Part shown: positions 1 to 7,946 of the stretch, piece by piece | How the letters are laid out: every line of letters begins with the position of its first letter | Position numbering within the stretch: position 1 is the first letter of the stretch | Source: Clostridiales bacterium UBA4080 | GTDB taxonomy: Bacteria; Bacillota; Clostridia; Lachnospirales; Vallitaleaceae | Reading direction: 5' to 3' | Length of the DNA stretch: 30,230 nt | Assembly (NCBI GenBank): GCA_002381865.1 | Contig: DFYO01000066.1 | Coordinates: forward strand, 1-30,230 | Made by a program: the position numbers and the translations under genes | The notes under the pieces: model-generated | The model's database searches: none | Told to the model about the DNA's origin: nothing | Seen by the model: the letters and a program-made list of their open reading frames with translations, nothing else

Positions 1-302
1 GAGGAAAGTCCGAGCTCCATAGGGCAGGATGCCAGATAACGTCTGGTGGAGGCGACTCCAAGGCTAGTGCAACAGAGATATACCGCCAAAGAAATTTGGT
101 AAGGGTGGAAAGGTGAAGTAAGAGCTCACCGCTCTTTTGGCAACAAAAGAGGCTATGTAAACCCCATTCGGAGCAAGATCATATAGGAGGCGATACGGTG
201 GCCCGTCGTGTCTTCTGGTAGGTTGCTAGAGCTTACTGGCGACAGTAAGAGTAGAGAGATGATCGTCCAAGACAGAACTCGGCTTATCGGTTTGCTCATA
301 TT
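1..302 (+). ncRNA. rnpB: RNase P RNA (3' part, 5' end outside window)
   Basis: Catalytic RNA of RNase P, which trims the 5' leader of pre-tRNAs. The conserved core is readable: GAGGAAAGTCCGAGCTCC at the very start of the window, ATACCGCC near 80, the GTAAACCCCA-type element near 157-168, GGAGCAAGA near 171 and the AGAACTCGGCTTAT 3' signature near 274-290. The first bases, including the 5' strand of helix P1, lie before the window, so this is a partial gene. The exact 3' end is an estimate; a terminator follows at 311-340. Confidence 0.95.
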
Positions 303-310
303 AAAGGACT

Positions 311-341
311 AAAACACGTGCAAATTGTACGTGTTTTAATT
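311..341 (+). terminator. Intrinsic terminator of rnpB
   Basis: AAAACACGT (311-319) pairs perfectly with ACGTGTTTT (329-337) around a short loop and ends in a T-rich tail. It lies about 10 nt after the rnpB 3' signature. Confidence 0.8.
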
Positions 342-538
342 GTATATAATAATATTTTGTATTTTGAAAAAAATGATGTGCAAAGACTAATACATAAGCT
401 AATACTCAACGGGAGGAAGATTTTTTTATCCGACAAGCAATAATTGCTGCAGGATTAATAAATCAACAGTGGAACAATATATAATAATAATCGTCAGAAT
501 AAGTAACTATTAAAATTTTACTTAAGGAGATGAGGATA

Positions 539-1471
539 ATGAATTTAAGAAAAAACATAATTACAAAGATTATAGGGCTAATAATCATTACTACCTTTGT
601 TTTGGGGGGCTGCAAAGGTAAGAGCGATGAATTGACAAAAGATTCAGCTCCCGCAAAAGATTCGGTATATGATATTAGCAAAGAAGCTGCAAGCAGCCGA
701 GATATGGAAGCAGAAGAGGAGCTAACAGCTAATAATCAAGAAATGAAGGATAAAGCTATAGACCAAAGAAGAATTATCCAAAGAAAGAATTATATAATGG
801 AAACGCTGGAGTTTGACAATTCAATGAAGCAATTAGAGGAGCTTTCTTCAGGTTTAGCTGGTTATATCGAGAGTTCTAGTATTTCGGGAAAAGAAATAAA
901 TAATACCTATTCTTCAGAGCTGCGAAGAGCATATTATGTATTTAGAATACCGTCAGATAAGTTAAGCATATTTCAGGAAAAAATAAAAAAAATAGGAAAT
1001 ATAATTACAGAGGAAACCAATAAGGAGGATGTTACTTCACAGCTAGTAGATATAGAGGCAAGACTGATCAGCTTAAAGACACAGGAAAAAAGACTGCTTG
1101 AGCTAACTGAAAAAAGTGGCAGCCTTAAGGATATTCTTGAAATTGAAACTAAATTGTCAGATGTTAGATATCAGATAGAATCATTTATGGCTTCAAAAAC
1201 CAACATAGAAAATCAAGTTCAGTATAGCTATGTAAATCTTCAGCTAAAGGAAGTAATTAAGCAAACTGAATTACAAAAGCCAGCAATTACAATAGGAGAA
1301 AGGATTCTAAAAGGATTTACTAATTCTCTTTCAAATGTTGGTGATTTCATTGTTAATTTTATTGTATTTTTTATTAGCGCAATTCCATATCTTGTAATGC
1401 TGTCTGTTTTGACAGTTGCAGGAATATTTATATGGAGGGAAGCTAGAAAAAAAATTAAGCCTAAAAAATAG
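539..1471 (+). CDS. DUF4349-type membrane-anchored lipoprotein
   Basis: A lipoprotein of about 310 residues. The N-terminus is basic, then hydrophobic, then a lipobox LGGC-K near residues 22-26, so the mature protein should be lipidated at the Cys outside the membrane. The middle (about residues 85-240) is helical and charged, with a coiled-coil-like stretch that contains 'LVDIEARLISLKTQEKRL', typical of DUF4349 proteins. A second hydrophobic segment near the C-terminus (about 265-300) is followed by a lysine-rich tail, so the protein is anchored at both ends. The start is ATG 539: the GGAG box at 526-529 is 9 nt upstream, whereas ATG 530 overlaps that box. Function is unknown; DUF4349 proteins are usually annotated as lipoproteins of the cell envelope. 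Confidence 0.8.
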   Translation: MNLRKNIITKIIGLIIITTFVLGGCKGKSDELTKDSAPAKDSVYDISKEAASSRDMEAEEELTANNQEMKDKAIDQRRIIQRKNYIMETLEFDNSMKQLEELSSGLAGYIESSSISGKEINNTYSSELRRAYYVFRIPSDKLSIFQEKIKKIGNIITEETNKEDVTSQLVDIEARLISLKTQEKRLLELTEKSGSLKDILEIETKLSDVRYQIESFMASKTNIENQVQYSYVNLQLKEVIKQTELQKPAITIGERILKGFTNSLSNVGDFIVNFIVFFISAIPYLVMLSVLTVAGIFIWREARKKIKPKK

Positions 1472-1559
1472 ATATAAACAATGTTTACAAATCTAATAAT
1501 AATAGTATAATTAAATAATAAGTATATTCAAATATTATGATGTATTTAGGAGGAAGAAT

Positions 1560-2456
1560 ATGGAGATAGGATTAATTGGATTAGGTAAGATGGGCTATAA
1601 TCTTGCACTTAATATGAAAGACAATAATATCGATATAAAAGCTTTTGCTAGAAATAAGGAAACCCTTAAAAAGGCTGAGAAAGATGGCATAGAGGTATAT
1701 TCAAGTATTCAGGAGCTGGTGGAGGGATTGAAAACTCCAAGGATTATCTGGATTATGGTTACAGCTGGAGAGCCAGTGGATAATGTAATCACTGAATTAT
1801 TAAAATATATCTCGCCAAAGGATATTGTAATAGATGGAGGAAATTCAAGATTTGCAGATACCATAAGGAGAAATGAGTACTTAGAGCAAAGGGGAATATT
1901 TTATATTGACGCTGGGACCAGTGGAGGAATTAACGGTGCAAGATATGGTGCATGTATTATGGCAGGTGGAGAAAAAGAAGCAATTAAGAGAGTTGAACCT
2001 GCGCTTAAAGCTATTTGTGTGAAGGATGGATTTCTTCATGTCGGAGTAACAGGTTCTGGCCATTATGTGAAAATGGTCCATAATGGTATTGAGTATGGAA
2101 TGATGCAGGCAATAGGAGAAGGCTTTGCAATATTAAAAAAATCGGGATTTGATATGGATTTTCAAAGGGTAGCTAAGGTATGGAATAACGGATCGATTAT
2201 TGAGGGCTACTTGATGGAAATGACTCAAAAGGCTTTTGAGGATAATGGTAATTTAGAAAAAATATTACCAGTAATTGATGCTATGGGAGAAGGGCAATGG
2301 ACTGTGGAAGAAGCAGTGAAGCTGGGAGTAAGTGCTCCTGTAATAGCGAATTCGCTATTTGTAAGATATGCGTCAAAGGACTATGAAGCTTTTTCGGACA
2401 AAGTAGTTGCTGCTATTCGAAATGAATTTGGGGGGCATCAATTACATTTAAAATAG
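1560..2456 (+). CDS. gnd: 6-phosphogluconate dehydrogenase, decarboxylating (short YqeC/GndA-like form)
   Basis: Converts 6-phosphogluconate to ribulose 5-phosphate and CO2 with reduction of NAD(P)+, the last step of the oxidative pentose phosphate branch. Seen: an N-terminal Rossmann nucleotide-binding motif GLIGLGKMG (residues 4-12), the substrate loop DGGNSRFADT, the family signature GTSGGINGARYG, and the catalytic Lys/Asn in KMVHNGIEYG. Length is 298 residues, matching the short ~300-residue class (B. subtilis YqeC-like), not the ~470-residue class. This class often uses NAD+, but coenzyme choice is inferred. A strong AGGAGG lies 6 nt before the ATG. The gene ends 10 nt before zwf, so the two are almost certainly co-transcribed. 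No 6-phosphogluconolactonase gene is present here. Confidence 0.93.
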   Translation: MEIGLIGLGKMGYNLALNMKDNNIDIKAFARNKETLKKAEKDGIEVYSSIQELVEGLKTPRIIWIMVTAGEPVDNVITELLKYISPKDIVIDGGNSRFADTIRRNEYLEQRGIFYIDAGTSGGINGARYGACIMAGGEKEAIKRVEPALKAICVKDGFLHVGVTGSGHYVKMVHNGIEYGMMQAIGEGFAILKKSGFDMDFQRVAKVWNNGSIIEGYLMEMTQKAFEDNGNLEKILPVIDAMGEGQWTVEEAVKLGVSAPVIANSLFVRYASKDYEAFSDKVVAAIRNEFGGHQLHLK

Positions 2457-2466
2457 GGGTGAGAAT

Positions 2467-3921
2467 ATGACAGAGGCTTTTGTTTTTTCGATTTTTGGAG
2501 CAACGGGAAATCTTGCATTTAATAAACTCTTTCCAGCTTTGTATCAGCTTTATCAGGATAAAAAGCTGAGTAATATTTCAATGGTTGCAATTGGAAGAAA
2601 AAATATTTCTGAGACAGAGTATCTTTTGGAGGTTGAAAGGTCTGTTCAAAATAAGCTAAAGCATTATATTCATAATACTTTGACGGAGTTTCTGGAAAAA
2701 ATAACGTACTATCAGATGGATTTTCAAGAAAAGAACTCTTACGAGGGATTAAAGAATCTTTTTGAACAGCTAGATACTAATATCAATGAAAAGGCAAATA
2801 GGATTTTTTATCTTGCCACAGCACCTTCAGACTTTTCAGTTATCTCTCAAAATCTTAAAGATAGCGGGGTGCTTGAAACAACCGCACATAAAAGAGCAGT
2901 TTTTGAAAAACCCTTTGGATATGATTTGAATTCTGCTAAAGAGATAAATAAGGTATTAACAAGGATATTCCAGGAAGAGAATATTTTTAGAATTGATCAT
3001 TATCTGGGAAAAGAAATGATTCAAAATATAATGACTATCAGATTTTATAATCATATCTTTGAAAATGTTTGGGATAATAAATCTATTGACAATGTTCAGA
3101 TTACAATTAAGGAAAATGAAGGAGTTGAAGGCAGAGGAGGTTATTATGACCGTTCAGGAGCCTTGAGAGATATGATACAAAACCATCTGTTTCAGACACT
3201 TGCTATTGTTGCGATGGAAAAACCTGAAAGCTTTGAGACAGAGCAAATAAGGAATGAAAAGGTGAGGGTTTTAGAGAATGTTAAGCTAGAGCTTCAGAAT
3301 ATAGAAGCAAAAAATATAGTTTTTGGTCAGTATAATGGATATTTGAATGAGGACAAGGTAGAAAAAAATTCAAAAACTGAAACCTTTGTAGCTATGAAAT
3401 GCGAAATAGACAACAAAAGATGGAAGGGTGTGCCGTTTTTCTTAAGAACGGGGAAATATTTAGATAAAAGAGAGGCAGAGGTTATTATCGAATTTAAAAA
3501 GACTTCAATGAATAAAGAGGAAGAGAGTATAGAACCTAATCTGCTTATTATTAAAATACAGCCAGAGGAGGGAATTTACTTTAAAATAAATACCAGAAAA
3601 CCAAAGACTGAAAGAGAGATTATGCCTGTGAGCATGGATTATTGTCAATCCTGTAATATATATTACCGTTCCCCAGAGGCTTATGAAAGACTATTGTGGG
3701 ATATAATTCAAGGAGACTCAACTCTTTTTACAAGATGGGATGAGGTTGAAGTTGCATGGAAGCTTGTTGAGTCAATAATAATGCATTGCAGGAATAAAGA
3801 GTGCTTAGAAATATATGATAAAAAAACCAAGGGGCCTGAAGGCGCAGAAACTCTTATAGCTAATTATAACAGACAGTGGTGGAGTGTTGAAGATTTGGAA
3901 AGAGCAAAATTTGATTTTTGA
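2467..3921 (+). CDS. zwf: Glucose-6-phosphate 1-dehydrogenase
   Basis: Oxidises glucose 6-phosphate to 6-phosphogluconolactone, the entry step of the oxidative pentose phosphate pathway. The protein has 484 residues, the usual size. Visible motifs: N-terminal nucleotide-binding FGATGNLAFNK (the common form is GASGDLAxxK, so the Asp is Asn here), EKPFG near residue 147, the active-site signature RIDHYLGKE near 176, and a C-terminal region with FFLRTGKYL. It follows gnd with a 10-nt gap and its own GGGGTGA-type ribosome binding site. The gnd-zwf pair supplies NADPH and ribulose 5-phosphate. The next gene starts 25 nt after the stop and may belong to the same transcript. Confidence 0.95.
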   Translation: MTEAFVFSIFGATGNLAFNKLFPALYQLYQDKKLSNISMVAIGRKNISETEYLLEVERSVQNKLKHYIHNTLTEFLEKITYYQMDFQEKNSYEGLKNLFEQLDTNINEKANRIFYLATAPSDFSVISQNLKDSGVLETTAHKRAVFEKPFGYDLNSAKEINKVLTRIFQEENIFRIDHYLGKEMIQNIMTIRFYNHIFENVWDNKSIDNVQITIKENEGVEGRGGYYDRSGALRDMIQNHLFQTLAIVAMEKPESFETEQIRNEKVRVLENVKLELQNIEAKNIVFGQYNGYLNEDKVEKNSKTETFVAMKCEIDNKRWKGVPFFLRTGKYLDKREAEVIIEFKKTSMNKEEESIEPNLLIIKIQPEEGIYFKINTRKPKTEREIMPVSMDYCQSCNIYYRSPEAYERLLWDIIQGDSTLFTRWDEVEVAWKLVESIIMHCRNKECLEIYDKKTKGPEGAETLIANYNRQWWSVEDLERAKFDF

Positions 3922-3946
3922 CAGCTTCAAGGAGAAGGAGAAGGAA

Positions 3947-4600
3947 ATGGCAATCTTTGATATTTCTATGGATATTAATAAGGATATGATGGTATATAAA
4001 AATAAGGAAGAAAAAAAACCTGTTTTTTATCAAGCTTCTAATCATAAAGAAAACGGACATTATGAAACTGAGCTCAAGATGAATCTGCATACGGGAACTC
4101 ATATTGACGCACCACTGCATATGCTTGAAAATGCCGAAACTATGAGCTGCTACAGTCCTGATAGCTTTATTAGAAAGGCAAAGGTTCTTGAGCTTACACA
4201 TATTAATGGAGCTATTAGTAAAGAGCATTTAGAAAAACATACGATTACTTCAGGAGATTTTATTTTACTTAAAACAAAGAACTCCTTTGAAAGTGCTTTC
4301 AATCAGGAGTTTGTGTTTTTAGATGTCACCGGAGCAAAGTATTTAGCTGAAAAAAATATTTCGGGCGTTGGAATTGATGCGCTTGGAATAGAAAGAAGTC
4401 AGCCAGAACATGATACACATATTGAACTGATGAACAAGAAAATTATGATTTTAGAAGGCATAAGATTAGAAGGTATAGCTGAAGGAGAATATGTTTTATT
4501 GGTATTACCAATAAAGCTAAATGGTATGGAGGCTGCACCTGCAAGGGCGTTGTTAATAGATAAAGAGCATATAGATATTATTGCAAATATGATAAAATAA
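3947..4600 (+). CDS. Cyclase family protein (kynurenine-formamidase-like metal hydrolase)
   Basis: A 217-residue member of the cyclase / kynurenine formamidase family (KynB-like, PF04199). The metal-binding signature HTGTHIDAPLH is present near residues 46-56, and 'GVGIDALGIERSQPEHDTH' fits the second conserved half. Family members hydrolyse amides such as N-formylkynurenine, or isatin; the substrate here cannot be read, and no tryptophan degradation genes are near. The start is ATG 3947: a purine-rich GGAGAAGGAG box at 3931-3940 sits just upstream, while an earlier in-frame ATG at 3884 lies inside zwf and has no ribosome binding site. Its stop is 4 bp from the stop of the convergent diguanylate cyclase gene. 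Confidence 0.85.
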   Translation: MAIFDISMDINKDMMVYKNKEEKKPVFYQASNHKENGHYETELKMNLHTGTHIDAPLHMLENAETMSCYSPDSFIRKAKVLELTHINGAISKEHLEKHTITSGDFILLKTKNSFESAFNQEFVFLDVTGAKYLAEKNISGVGIDALGIERSQPEHDTHIELMNKKIMILEGIRLEGIAEGEYVLLVLPIKLNGMEAAPARALLIDKEHIDIIANMIK

Positions 4601-4603
4601 TCC

Positions 4604-6025
4604 TTAGACAAGTTTAGCAATAACCTGGTTTTTGCCCTTGGATTTAGCTTGATAAAGAGCTTCGTCTACACGATCAAAAACATGCTTTTTTGTATCGCTT
4701 CCTAATATTTCAGTAACACCAATACTTAGGCTGACAGAAGTATTTTCCTTCCAGTGTATTTGTGTTGCGTTTTCAAGTATTCTGTTAGCAAGAAACATTG
4801 TGTTTTCTAAATTAGATCTGACTATTATACCAAATTCATCTCCGCCCCATCGAAAGAGGATGTCGTTATTTCTTTTGCATTCCTCAAGCAGACGGGCAAC
4901 ACGGATTATTATTTCATCGCCAGTACTATGTCCCATTTCATCATTGATTTTTTTGAAATCGTCAATATCAATAAATATAAAGGTTGAGTCAATATTATAA
5001 TGACAGGTAAGCTCTAAGGCTTCGTTTAATTTGTAATTAAAAACAGAGCGGTTATAAACCTGAGTAAGAGGGTCTAAGGAAGCCTCGTCAAGTATTTTTT
5101 CATTAGAATAATCAAGAAGCTTAATGGTTACGAGAAGTATAATGGACAGAATCATAACTACAATAACTAGAGTAAAAACAAAGGTATTAAGTATTTGAGT
5201 AGATAAATCCTGAACAATAATAAGGTAGCTATCTAGCTCCTTGATAAACTTGAAGCTGACAAACCTATTACTTTCTGTATAATAGGAGAAATCCTCGGAT
5301 TGATTTTTGGTAATTTGAGCAATATCAAGATTAGAAAGCTTTGATTGCATGGCAGAAGAATCCTGATTAAGTGCCTGTAATACAGTGCTGTCAATTTTTC
5401 CAGAAGAATCAATTACAAATACAGATGCATTAAGCTGAGAAACGGAGTTTCTAGTTTTGATAAGAGAGTTTGTATAATCTAATCCAATCATAATAATTCC
5501 GAGAGGATTGCCAGAGGAATCCTTTATAGTAAAAAGATTATTGAAATACAAATGGTCATTTTCATTAACAACTAATGGTCGATAAGCCCGGGTGGATTTG
5601 TTTGATTTCATAGCGAAAAACCATCCGTCTTCTGTATTTGAAGCATCCATTTGCTTTTCAAAGCCTTTTTCGGAATAGCTTTTATTAGTTTTAAAGGAAA
5701 TAATTCGAACAATGTCATAACCATATATAGTTTTTATGTTATTTAGATAGGAGCTTATTTTTTCAGAGGATTCAGTGGAGGAGTCAAAAATATTGTCAGC
5801 AATATAGGGGTCATTGCCTATAAAGGTTGTAAGCTGTGCGGAGTTAAAAATTGTGTCATTTAAGGCAATATAGATGGAGTTTGAGATGGAATAGGCAGAA
5901 GCCTTTGCACTTCCCTTGAGAGTGCTTTCAATGGCAAAATAAAGAAACGTCATAATGACTAATAATATAATAAGAAAAATAGCGGAAATTGTTATAATAA
6001 ATCGTTTCTTTAGCCAATTAAGCAT
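4604..6025 (-). CDS. Membrane-bound diguanylate cyclase (GGDEF) with extracellular sensor
   Basis: Makes the second messenger c-di-GMP from two GTP. Architecture over 473 residues: one membrane segment (about 9-31), a ~240-residue extracellular region that is probably a Cache-type sensor (about 32-270), a second membrane segment (about 277-302) and a C-terminal GGDEF domain (about 315-470). The catalytic motif is intact (GGDEF, residues 394-398), and an RxxD inhibitory site (RNND) lies exactly five residues upstream, so product feedback inhibition is expected. The ligand is unknown. It is the only complete - strand gene in the window, is divergent from the HD-GYP gene (97 bp between starts), and is convergent with the cyclase-family gene. 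Confidence 0.93.
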   Translation of the reverse strand: MLNWLKKRFIITISAIFLIILLVIMTFLYFAIESTLKGSAKASAYSISNSIYIALNDTIFNSAQLTTFIGNDPYIADNIFDSSTESSEKISSYLNNIKTIYGYDIVRIISFKTNKSYSEKGFEKQMDASNTEDGWFFAMKSNKSTRAYRPLVVNENDHLYFNNLFTIKDSSGNPLGIIMIGLDYTNSLIKTRNSVSQLNASVFVIDSSGKIDSTVLQALNQDSSAMQSKLSNLDIAQITKNQSEDFSYYTESNRFVSFKFIKELDSYLIIVQDLSTQILNTFVFTLVIVVMILSIILLVTIKLLDYSNEKILDEASLDPLTQVYNRSVFNYKLNEALELTCHYNIDSTFIFIDIDDFKKINDEMGHSTGDEIIIRVARLLEECKRNNDILFRWGGDEFGIIVRSNLENTMFLANRILENATQIHWKENTSVSLSIGVTEILGSDTKKHVFDRVDEALYQAKSKGKNQVIAKLV

Positions 6026-6044
6026 TTGTAAGTCCCCATAAAGC

Positions 6045-6073
6045 TTGTATAATTTTATTATATAAGATAAAAT
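6045..6073 (+). promoter_or_regulatory. Putative sigma-A promoter for the HD-GYP gene
   Basis: TTGTAT (6045-6050), 17-bp spacer, TAAAAT (6068-6073) in the short divergent gap between the two c-di-GMP genes. The gap is very AT-rich, so chance matches are possible. No clear promoter was found for the - strand gene. Confidence 0.4.
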
Positions 6074-6121
6074 AATTATATTAGATAGATAAGAAAAAGT
6101 AAAGTGAGAGAGGTGAATATA

Positions 6122-7186
6122 TTGAGACTGATTTCTTTATCAGAAGCGGAGGAAGGCATGCTGGTTGGACAAACCATATATGGAGCTAACGGCGAAATAA
6201 TGGTTAAGGAAGGTTCCAAGCTTAGCGACAGAGTTGTGCTTAAGCTTAAAGAGTCATATTGGGAATATCTGTATATTGACGATGAGTATTCAAAAGATGT
6301 TGAAATCAAGGGAGCTATCTCTAATGAGGTAAGAAATAAGGCTATACAGCTTATAAAAGCATTATATATTACTATTCAAAAGGCAACAAAGGATGAGAAA
6401 GGATTGAATTTATATGATAAAATCCTTCACAATCAGATGCAGAGCTGTTTAGGAAGTATCGATGATATTCTTAATGATATTATATCCTACGATATTTCTT
6501 TAGTAGATTTTTTTGACGTAAAAATGCTAGAAAATTATAAATACGCACACAGTGTTAATGTTTCAGTTATTTCTTTAGTACTTGGAAAGGCCCTTGGTTT
6601 AAATGCTTATGACCTATATAAGCTGGGGGTAGGTGCTTTTTTTCATGACATGGGACAAATGTTTATTCCGGACAATGTATTGAACAAAGACGATGTATAT
6701 ACAGAAGCAGATTATAAAATAATGAATCAGCATGCTGAACTGGGATACAGATATGCAAAGGATAATTTTAATTTACCTACAACAAGCTATCTTGCAATTC
6801 TTCAGCATCACGAACGATTTGATGGAACTGGCTATCCAAACCAAAAAATTGGGGAAGAAATTAGTTTGTTTGGTCGAATTGTAGCCGTAGCGGATGTATT
6901 TGATGCACTTACATCCCCTAAAAAATATCGAGAGGCTATGTCACCGGTTTTGGCATTTAAGCATTTGATTAATAACTCTGGAAAAGCCTTTGATCCTAAA
7001 ATTGTCAAGCTGTTTGTTTCAAAGGTATCACCTTATCCAATAGGCTTTAGCTTAACAATGGCAGAAGGCATGGAGGCAATAGTAATAGAAAATTTTGAAG
7101 ATAACCCATTTAATCCAAAAGTAAGAGTTTTTAAAGAAAATAACAAGATTCTTTCTAATCCTTACCTAAAAATGTTATTTGATTAA
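6122..7186 (+). CDS. HD-GYP domain protein, probable c-di-GMP phosphodiesterase
   Basis: A soluble 354-residue protein with an N-terminal region of about 120 residues and a C-terminal HD-GYP domain. Metal and catalytic motifs are intact: HD at residues 175-176 (FFHDMGQ) and the HHERFDGTGYP box about 50 residues later. HD-GYP enzymes hydrolyse c-di-GMP to pGpG or GMP. The start is taken as TTG 6122, because AGAGGTGA lies 8 nt upstream; a GTG at 6104 precedes that box and has no ribosome binding site of its own. The gene is divergent from a GGDEF cyclase, which suggests paired control of c-di-GMP. deoD follows after 21 bp. Confidence 0.9.
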   Translation: MRLISLSEAEEGMLVGQTIYGANGEIMVKEGSKLSDRVVLKLKESYWEYLYIDDEYSKDVEIKGAISNEVRNKAIQLIKALYITIQKATKDEKGLNLYDKILHNQMQSCLGSIDDILNDIISYDISLVDFFDVKMLENYKYAHSVNVSVISLVLGKALGLNAYDLYKLGVGAFFHDMGQMFIPDNVLNKDDVYTEADYKIMNQHAELGYRYAKDNFNLPTTSYLAILQHHERFDGTGYPNQKIGEEISLFGRIVAVADVFDALTSPKKYREAMSPVLAFKHLINNSGKAFDPKIVKLFVSKVSPYPIGFSLTMAEGMEAIVIENFEDNPFNPKVRVFKENNKILSNPYLKMLFD

Positions 7187-7207
7187 TTAAAAAGAGGAGA
7201 GATAAAT

Positions 7208-7921
7208 ATGAGTATACCTACACCACATATAGAAGCAAAAGATAAATCCATGCTTGCAAGGACGGTACTAATGCCAGGAGATCCTTTGAGAGCAAAATAT
7301 ATTGCAGATCATTATTTAGAGAGTGTTATTCAGTTTAACCATGTTAGAAATATGTTTGGATATACAGGAAGCTACAAGGGTAAAAAAATATCTGTAATGG
7401 GCTCAGGAATGGGAATGCCAAGTATTGGAATATATTCCTATGAGCTATTTGCTTTTTACGATGTGTCTAATATTATCAGAATTGGATCTTGTGGAGCATA
7501 TAGCAGAGAACTTAACCTTTATGATGTTATACTGGCAGAGGACTGCTGGTCAGAATCAACCTATGCAAAGGTTCAGGGAGGCTATGAGCTGGATGTAATT
7601 GAAGCATCACAAAAACTTAATCTAAAAGCGGAGGAAGCTGCTTCAAAGTTAAATATTCCTATACATAAAGGGAGGATTCATTCTTCAGATGTATTTTACA
7701 GAAAGAATTTTGAAGATTATAAAGAAATTAGAGATAGCAAAAAGTGTATAGCTGTTGAGATGGAATCCTTTGCACTATTTGCAAATGCTAAGGTATTAAA
7801 TAAGGAAGCGGCATGTCTTCTTACGGTTTCTGATTCTCTTGTTTCAGGAGCTGTTACAACAAGTGAAGAAAGACAAAAAGCATTTAATAAGATGATGGAA
7901 ATTGCATTAGAGATGGCATAA
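7208..7921 (+). CDS. deoD: Purine nucleoside phosphorylase DeoD-type
   Basis: Phosphorolyses purine (deoxy)ribonucleosides to free base and (deoxy)ribose 1-phosphate for purine salvage. At 237 residues it is the standard size of the hexameric DeoD family. Diagnostic motifs: MPGDPLRAKYIA near residues 22-33, the GSGMGMPS phosphate loop, the RIGSCGA stretch, and VEMESFALFANA near the C-terminal third. A good GAGGAGA ribosome binding site precedes ATG 7208. It lies between an HD-GYP gene and a histidine kinase gene in the same direction, with short gaps, so read-through transcription is plausible without a functional link. Confidence 0.96.
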   Translation: MSIPTPHIEAKDKSMLARTVLMPGDPLRAKYIADHYLESVIQFNHVRNMFGYTGSYKGKKISVMGSGMGMPSIGIYSYELFAFYDVSNIIRIGSCGAYSRELNLYDVILAEDCWSESTYAKVQGGYELDVIEASQKLNLKAEEAASKLNIPIHKGRIHSSDVFYRKNFEDYKEIRDSKKCIAVEMESFALFANAKVLNKEAACLLTVSDSLVSGAVTTSEERQKAFNKMMEIALEMA

Positions 7922-7946
7922 AGATTATAAAGGGGAATGGGATACT

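Noticed and set aside
342..538. A small gene or promoter between rnpB and the lipoprotein gene
   Set aside because: GGGAGGAAG near 411 has no start codon at suitable distance, and TATAAT at 480-485 has no acceptable -35, so no call is made.
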